The notes beneath the pieces are model-generated. The model did no database searches and was not told the DNA's origin. It saw only the letters and a list, made by a program, of their open reading frames with translations. Both the position numbers and the translations under genes were made by a program. Shown piece after piece: positions 57,911-64,000 of a stretch of 64,000 bases of DNA; within the stretch, counting starts at the first letter, position 1; the number at the start of each line of letters is the position of its first letter. The stretch is from Scalesia atractyloides. Its lineage: Eukaryota > Streptophyta > Magnoliopsida > Asterales > Asteraceae. The stretch covers positions 6,241,054 to 6,305,053 of the forward strand of contig CAMTDV010000002.1 in NCBI GenBank assembly GCA_947069175.1, in the 5' to 3' direction.

Positions 57911-60555
57911 TGTCACACCCCGACCCGCAGCGGATAAGGTGATCGGGGCATGATTGGGTTATCATCAAAGCTCATGACATTTATTAAATGTTTCATATTC
58001 ATTAATACAAATTAAATGAAAGTTTACAATGATTGCTACAACATGATCTAACTAACAATCTAACTCCTTTGTTCTCTTCTAAGGCATATCCTATGCTATC
58101 CTTGCTTCAACCTGTGCACCTGTATCATGTGTAAAAAAGGTTTTTGGATCAACATAATGTTGGCGAGTGAATCCTATGGAAAACATTTGAACAATTTATT
58201 TAAATTGATTATGAAATATGTGCACAACCAAACATGAATAAAATTAGATGTAACTTGATCAACAATCATAAGATGTTAAATGAAACACTCATGAATAATA
58301 ATGGAAACAATTAAAGGCACGCGATGCTCAACTCGTCTCTCACGAGGAACTGAGGGGCCTGATGAATGAATTGCATAAACATGATAATATGAATAACACA
58401 ACTACAAACAATATGAAATCAATGAAAAACACACATAAACAATAATGAATTTGAATTGAAGCACGCGATGTTCTACTCGTTTCCCACGAGGAACTGATGG
58501 CTTAATGTATGAGTTTCATGTAATTTGACTAACGGAAATATAAATAAATCACAACAATCAATCAATCTAAGTTTATGTCATGATGTGGTACGGCACAAGT
58601 TTAAATAAATAAATTAATAAATTCATAACACATGACACACCCCAAAACGTGTAATTTAAAAGGGGGAATTGTAAGATTCACTCACAGTGGGTGCGTTCGG
58701 TTGATGATGATGAATGCACGCGAAGTGGTTTTAACCACGAGTGAGATTTAACCTAGATAAATCGCATTATGGTTTGGTGAGTAAACGGATTTTATTAAAC
58801 TATATTAGTAGGATTGTTGGGTGTATTTTTGTGAGTTTGAAACTATTTTCTAATCTTAAAAATGTTATTTTTAAGTATTTATAATTGATTTTTAATTAAA
58901 ATAATTAAATAAAATAAATAAAAAAAAATTATTATTTTTCTGACCGTTGACCGGCCGGTTGACCGTTGACCTGACCGTTGACCGGTTCGTTGACAGTTTA
59001 TTGTGCGCTGAGTGAGGCTCGAACCCGAGAAACCTCTCGTACGCGTGCACGCAGCTCTACCAACTGAGCTACGTGTCTAACCCGTTATATATCCGATTTT
59101 AATTATATATATACACTAATTAGATTAAACCGAAAATCATTTTTATCTTAAAAACAATTTAATCGAAACGGTCATGCACACCACAGGTCTCGAACCCGGG
59201 ACCTGTGGTTCAATCCAACACACAGTCCACCGCTGGACTGTGTGTTCAACATGTTATAGTATTCAGTTTTTATTATACTTAAATACAAAATAGATATTTC
59301 CTTTTCTGCCTTATTTAAAAGAAAAGATAATTGTCCGAGTCGGTGCTGAGGACCGGACTCGAACTCGTGACCTGTGATATAAACAAACACACAGTCCACC
59401 GCTGGACTGTGTGTCTAACTTGGTTATTGTTTCGGTTATTAATATACTTAACATATATCTTAGGCGATCCGGTTCAGTAAAACAAAAAAAATGGATTTTA
59501 TTAAGGCAGCGTGTGTGAGACGGGATTCGAACTCGAGACGTTTTGCGTTTTATATGTGCACACAGTCCACCGCTGGACTGTGTGTCTAACCCGATTAGTT
59601 TCTTGATTTATATTATACTTATATGATAACGAAAGAGCGTCGTCTTCTTCGCTGAAAAATAACCAGAATCGGCGTTCGACTAGTTCAAGATTTTAAATCA
59701 GTTTCTTAGCGTTTTAGGTTAATTACTGGTAATATAGAAGTAAAAAGAAAGGAAAGTAAGCGTGAGATATACCGACTCGTTTCCTCTGTTTTCCGGCAGA
59801 ACTCCGGCGACAGAAAAACAACTCCGGCGTCTGGTGCCTTGCAGCAGAAAGTCTCCGGAAAGCTTGGAAATAGTAAGGGTGACTTCGGTATAAACTTAGG
59901 AGGTTCAGTGAGGTTCAAAAATTAAAACTCGGTTTTCCGGCGAAAAACAGGAAGGTTCCGGCGAGTGGAATTACGCCGAGAAAAGGTGTGATTTTTGTGC
60001 GAAAGTGTTTGTAGACGGTTGTGGTTGAATTTATAGGGAAAGATGAAATGTATTTGGTCTGATTTCGGACTGGGTTCGTCAATTCAAGTTTTCCGGCGGT
60101 TTTGAATTTGGTCGCGGACTTCAAACATCGGTTATAACCGATATGTGATTAAAGGTTTACGTTATAACGTAAATCGGTGTTAAGACTTCGCGAATAATCC
60201 GGGATTCCGACGACTGAATCGTTGGGCGCCGGTTTTGAGTTCGCAAAGACACTTTATGAATTAATTGATTCTATTATATCACAAACGGAACAAGTAGCGC
60301 AGTGGTTTGTGTGTGAGGTGTTAAGTCACTTAGTGACTCGGTACAGACCCGGGTTCGAAACCCGGCAGATGTATTTAATTTTTATTTTGCGATTTTTGAC
60401 AGTTTTTCAAAAACTAAATATATATTCGCGTATAATAATTGACTACGGATCGTTTAAAAATGTTTTGGACATTTAATTCGAAACGAAAATTTTGACTGAC
60501 TGTTCGGTTGCTAAACGGAGCGGGTTTGGTAAATCCGTTTTTGACGGATGTTACA
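57911..60555 (-). repeat. 5' LTR of Gy-B
   Basis: 2645 bp, virtually identical to 51052-53691. Hairpins 59559-59584, 59388-59413, 59219-59244; Lys-like unit 59084-59003; antisense tRNA-like sequence on plus strand 60293-60368; TATA-like 60035-60028. The indels seen relative to the 3' LTR are AA near 59031, and single bases near 58921, 59137 and 60362. Confidence 0.93.
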
Positions 60556-61244
60556 GCGATAGGTATTCTCTAGGGTTTTGGGTGTGGCGGCTTCAACTAG
60601 GTCGGCGATGGTTGGAGGTAGGCTTTCAGTGTACTTCACGATAGCCTTGTCAAGGGTATCGACTTGGCCAGAGCAAAGTGCACTTAGTTGCTTGAAGCGG
60701 GTAGTGAGGCCAGCATTGTCGTTCCCCACTTGCTTCAAATTCCAGAATTCGTTCTCTAGTTTTCGAAGCTCGTGTGGAGGACAAAACTCGTCCCTCATCA
60801 GCTTTTTGAGATCAGTCCAAGGGAGGGCGTGCGCGACGTCGTTCCCACGAACTTTGCGTTCGGAGGTCCACCAATCGAGGGCTCTCGATCGGAAAACGCC
60901 CGTCGCGTTGAGCGTTCGCAAGGGTTAGGACATCCACTTTGTAGGAATGTTACCTCAATGGCGTCAAACCATTGAAGCAACTGAGTGGCGTCCCCTTCGC
61001 CGGTGAAGGGTAAAGGGTTACACGAGCAGAATTGCTTATGGGTAAACGTCGTCTTATGTGACTCCACATTCAAATCGACGGAGGTATGGGGCGATTCAGC
61101 GTTGGGCGGGGGTTGAACTTTGCTAACAATGTCAGGTATGATTTTGGCCATTTGTTTTGCCATGAATCTCATACAATCTTTCTTCGACATCGAGTTGGAG
61201 TTAGCCCTTGATTTCAACCTTGCGCCAGAGTTTTGCGAAGACAT
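60556..61244 (-). pseudogene. gag: Gy-C gag, N-terminal part
   Basis: ATG at 61244 (TTAG|ATGTCTTCG). N-terminal basic region, then the capsid core CNPLPFTGEGDATQLLQWF and, after a frameshift near 60922, FRSRALDWWTSERKVRG, LMRDEFCPPHELRKLENEFW and the helices up to TPKTLENTYR, where Gy-B is inserted. Retrotrans_gag type but clearly divergent from Gy-A gag. The chain continues at 51051. Confidence 0.88.
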
Positions 61245-62195
61245 CTAAGGGATAGGAAGGGATGAGACTTGAATCATAGGGTAAGGTAAAATATCACATT
61301 GGTCATGTAAATAACACGTATAATTTCACATAAATATCACAAAAGTTTAAACACGTAAGATTGCGTAAAGAGTATAAATTTAGTTGGTTTGCGAGGATTA
61401 TTATTGTTTTTGATTGGGATAAAAGTGAGAATCGTGCATCGGGTTTGAAATGAACGAGGTGACAAATATTAAAACCATATAGAAATTGAGATAACATAAA
61501 AATAGGCTTAGTAAAAATATTGGAGTGCCTTGGGTTGAGAGGCATTGACTATTCCAAAGTAAATCGAAGATCCTTTCAAATTAGAGGAACGTGCTTTGGC
61601 CTATAGGTAAAATGGTCTCGTCGAGAAGCGATTAACGGAATTTTACCCTTCCAGTTACTACACGTATCTAATCGATCGCAAAATCGAAACTTTGGCGAGA
61701 TTGAAAATCGAGGAGTGGGACTAGTTGACAAGGTGCGAGTTTCACCCTTAACTTGACAACATCGTGCCCTAAGTGTGGTTGGTACTTACCAAATGAGGAG
61801 CAAATTCTGACTTGTTGGTAAGGGTCCACTAGACTGTGAAATGGAAAATTTCCATCAAGGTATGGAAATCACTCCTAACTTGATGGCGTAATTTCGTGAA
61901 AAATCACATACACGGGTTGAGAGTGATCACCAAAGTGCGGGTTTCACCCCTATTTTGGTAAGATCGTCTCTTTTTGTATGAGTATCTTCTAGTCTTCAAG
62001 TGTATATATTGTTTAAATGTCTTAGGAAAGACATTTTGCATGTATTAAGACCAAAAGAAGAGATAGAAGCAAAAAAGGAAGAATTAACATTTTAAGCATA
62101 GATCAAGAATGGTCAAATGGGACACTTAAACTATAGACTAGGTCGAACATGGCAATTCTACATAATTCCCTATAGTTATGGCTCTAATACCAATC
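61245..62195 (-). other. Gy-C leader and primer site
   Basis: No ORF supported. Contains only a short remnant of the leader motif shared by Gy-A and Gy-B (CTTCCAGTTACTACACG near 61650). The primer site at 62192-62180 is TGGTATTAGAGCC, one base from the tRNA-Met complement, three bases from the LTR. Confidence 0.7.
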
Positions 62196-64000
62196 TGTCA
62201 CACCCCAACCGATGGCGGAAACATCGGAGTGAGACGAAATAGATTGTTCATCACACATAACACTATTTGCGACAAAAATTAGATAAACCAAGTTTCATTT
62301 CAAAATAGATTGTCAAGTACAACAAGAAATACAACAACAAGTTCTCTAATATTCTAGATGAGTTTCTAAGCCATTCCTACCAAGTTCCATCATGATCAAC
62401 ATTTCTAACATGCAACATGTTAAAAGTATAGTTCAATACAACAAGTATTGGCGAGTACACAAGTTTGTAATACATAGCATAAGTATAGAAGAATTTACTC
62501 AAATCCACATGGTAAGCTAGCATGCATTACTTAATTTTCAAACTCAAGTGTCCACAAGAATGAATGTGTCCCTCGTCACACGTAGTAACGAGACTAAAGT
62601 ATGAATGTAACAAGAATGAATCAGCTTTAAGACTTAACAATACCCCGACGGGCGGTGTGCTACTCCTATAGCGCTATATATGTTAGGTTGGGGCTAGCTA
62701 AGTTAATGACAATAAGCATGTATGAATTTAGCATGTACCAAAGCATAACATAAGGATTTATAAAGGATTGAGTGTATAAAGCATGTAGTGTGTGTGTTTG
62801 TGTGTTTTCGTATGTTAACATGTTACAACCTAAAGTGTGTATAAGGAAATGGGTCAAGTGTACTCACGGTTTTGCAAGCTTCCACTTGTTAGTCCCGTGA
62901 AGAGTTTGGGAGATGGAAGGATCACCAAGTTATCCTACAAGAGGAAGAATGGTTTGGGTAAGTATTCAAACGGAGGATTGGAAATGAAAAGACGTTAAAG
63001 TAGTTTATACAGGAAAGTAATCATCTAGACTTAATACTCGTTTTTGACACTATGATACCCATTCGGGTGGATGTGATTTCATGGGTTAGGATACCCATTA
63101 GAATCGTAACGAGAGATTAAGTACGTAGGTGATGTAACCTAGTACCATGACGGATAACCATGTGATTACCATCAAGAGTTCGGTTAGTATTTATATATAT
63201 AGTATATGTAGTAAGTAAATAAACATCATGTAAAATCATAGAAGTCATGCATGGAGGTAGGAGGATAACCTTCCTTTTAAACCTCTCGTTTAGTATACCA
63301 ATGCACAACTCGTCACAAGGACGAAAAGGATGGTCATGAGTAACATAAAAGTGAAAGACAAAAGTAAACGGAAACATCAAGTGAGGTGGTGGATCGAAAG
63401 TAGGATAGCCAAGGCTTCCAAGGGATCACACACTACCAACTCAAGTCGAGCTTGGAAGGATACAACACTTGTGGGTAATACCATTTATAAAATCAAAAGG
63501 TTCTTACACTCGGATTCCCAAATATGGTGATGTTCCAAGTTAGTCTTCCATGGAAGACTTATGAGACATTCCAAGGTACTCCAAGTAATGAGAAAGAAAG
63601 AGAGAAAAAGGAGGGAAAGGTGAGTTAGAACTCACTTGATTTAGAGAGAAGAGCTCTTTGAGTCTTTAGAGAAGAGAAGAGAGAAATGAGGTATGAGTTG
63701 AAAGTGAAATGGGATGGTGTATTTATATGTAAAGTTTGGGAGGGTGTTAGTTGAGGGTAATTATTGCAAGAAACACACAAATGACCAATCCATGAGTTTG
63801 AAATGTATAATTCCGGATCGCGCCTCTCTCGCGGGCCGCGAGAGAGTAAAGGAGTCTCGGTCGCGGGCCGCTAGAGGTCTGGCGGGCCGCGAGAGTGGAG
63901 AAGGTTGTCGGTCGCGGGGCGCGAGGGAGGTAAATTCCAGAATGTTCTTTGATTTTTATCACTTTTAGCCCTTATACTTAGTTTTATTATCATGTTTGCA
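62196..64000 (-). repeat. 5' LTR of Gy-C (partial, runs off window)
   Basis: Matches 45049-46855 closely; roughly 250 bp remain beyond base 64000. Scattered substitutions and small indels relative to the 3' LTR (for example a deletion near 62510) show Gy-C is clearly older than Gy-B. Confidence 0.9.

Larger units (their letters stand above)
51052..60555 (-). mobile_element. Gag-only LTR retrotransposon Gy-B (TR-GAG/LARD-like), very recent
   Basis: Perfect TSD GCGAT at 51047-51051 and 60556-60560. LTRs 51052-53691 and 57911-60555, primer site 57895-57907, polypurine tract 53694-53706. The 4.2-kb interior holds a leader, gag, and then tandem repeats; protease, RT, RNase H and integrase are absent. 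Such gag-only elements have been described as TR-GAG in plants. By eye the two LTRs differ only by four small indels (2640 and 2645 bp), pointing to very recent movement. Confidence 0.92.
45049..64000 (-). mobile_element. Ty3/gypsy element Gy-C, 5' LTR cut by the window edge
   Basis: Minus strand. 3' LTR 45049-47110, pol 47145-49960, gag/protease 49970-51051 and 60556-61244, primer site at 62180, 5' LTR from 62196 to beyond 64000. Interrupted by Gy-B (51052-60555) inside gag. Left flank TCCAA (45044-45048) is the visible TSD copy. Related to but distinct from Gy-A; its LTRs lack the tRNA-like array. Confidence 0.92.

Noticed and set aside
60222..60476. 84-codon plus ORF in the Gy-B 5' LTR
   Set aside because: It overlaps the tRNA-like sequence, is not intact in the other Gy-B LTR, and has no domain.

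Overview
This window is repeat-rich nuclear DNA from a flowering plant. The style of its LTR retrotransposons suggests the daisy family (Asteraceae), but that is inferred from remembered similarity, not a search. I find no ordinary single-copy host gene. Almost everything is retrotransposon, stacked by successive insertions that can be dated relative to each other from 5-bp target-site duplications (TSDs).

Left block, 1-19837: a minus-strand Ty1/copia element (called Cop-1). Its 5' LTR (19490-19837), primer site and degenerate gag lie in the window; the rest runs off the left edge. Cop-1 was split by a solo LTR (S-D, 821-2646, TSD TTCTC) and by a complete plus-strand Ty3/gypsy chromovirus of Tekay/Del type (Gy-A1, 3393-16976, TSD GTTGA). 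Gy-A1 was later split between RNase H and integrase by another solo LTR (S-B, 10133-12918).

Middle, 19838-45043: non-coding DNA with a five-copy ~410-bp tandem array holding two solo LTRs (S-E 21613-21826, S-F 23028-23663), a second full-length gypsy element (Gy-A2, 25872-36659, TSD AGTGG), relics of non-LTR-type coding sequence, a SINE-like piece, a solo LTR (S-G 39627-40401) carrying a MITE-like element in its AT microsatellite, and an array of small palindromes at 41.99-43.03 kb.

Right block, 45049-64000: a minus-strand gypsy element (Gy-C) whose gag gene was hit by a 9.5-kb element (Gy-B, 51052-60555, TSD GCGAT). Gy-B keeps LTRs, primer site, gag and polypurine tract but has no pol; tandem repeats occupy that place. 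Its two LTRs differ, by eye, only by four small indels, so it moved very recently and must have used enzymes from another element.

The most unusual observation concerns the LTRs of the Gy-A and Gy-B families. Downstream of the probable TATA box they carry a tandem array with a near-constant ~170-bp period, each unit holding a tRNA-like sequence: box A and box B promoter motifs, and in most units a perfect 11-bp hairpin in place of the D-arm. One unit resembles initiator tRNA-Met, the tRNA that primes these same elements. A further tRNA-like sequence lies antisense upstream of the TATA box. I know of no standard LTR component of this kind.

All coding regions seen carry frameshifts or stops, so nothing here is predicted to be autonomous. 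The Gy-A pol, capable relatives elsewhere, or Gy-C relatives are the plausible source of enzymes for Gy-B.
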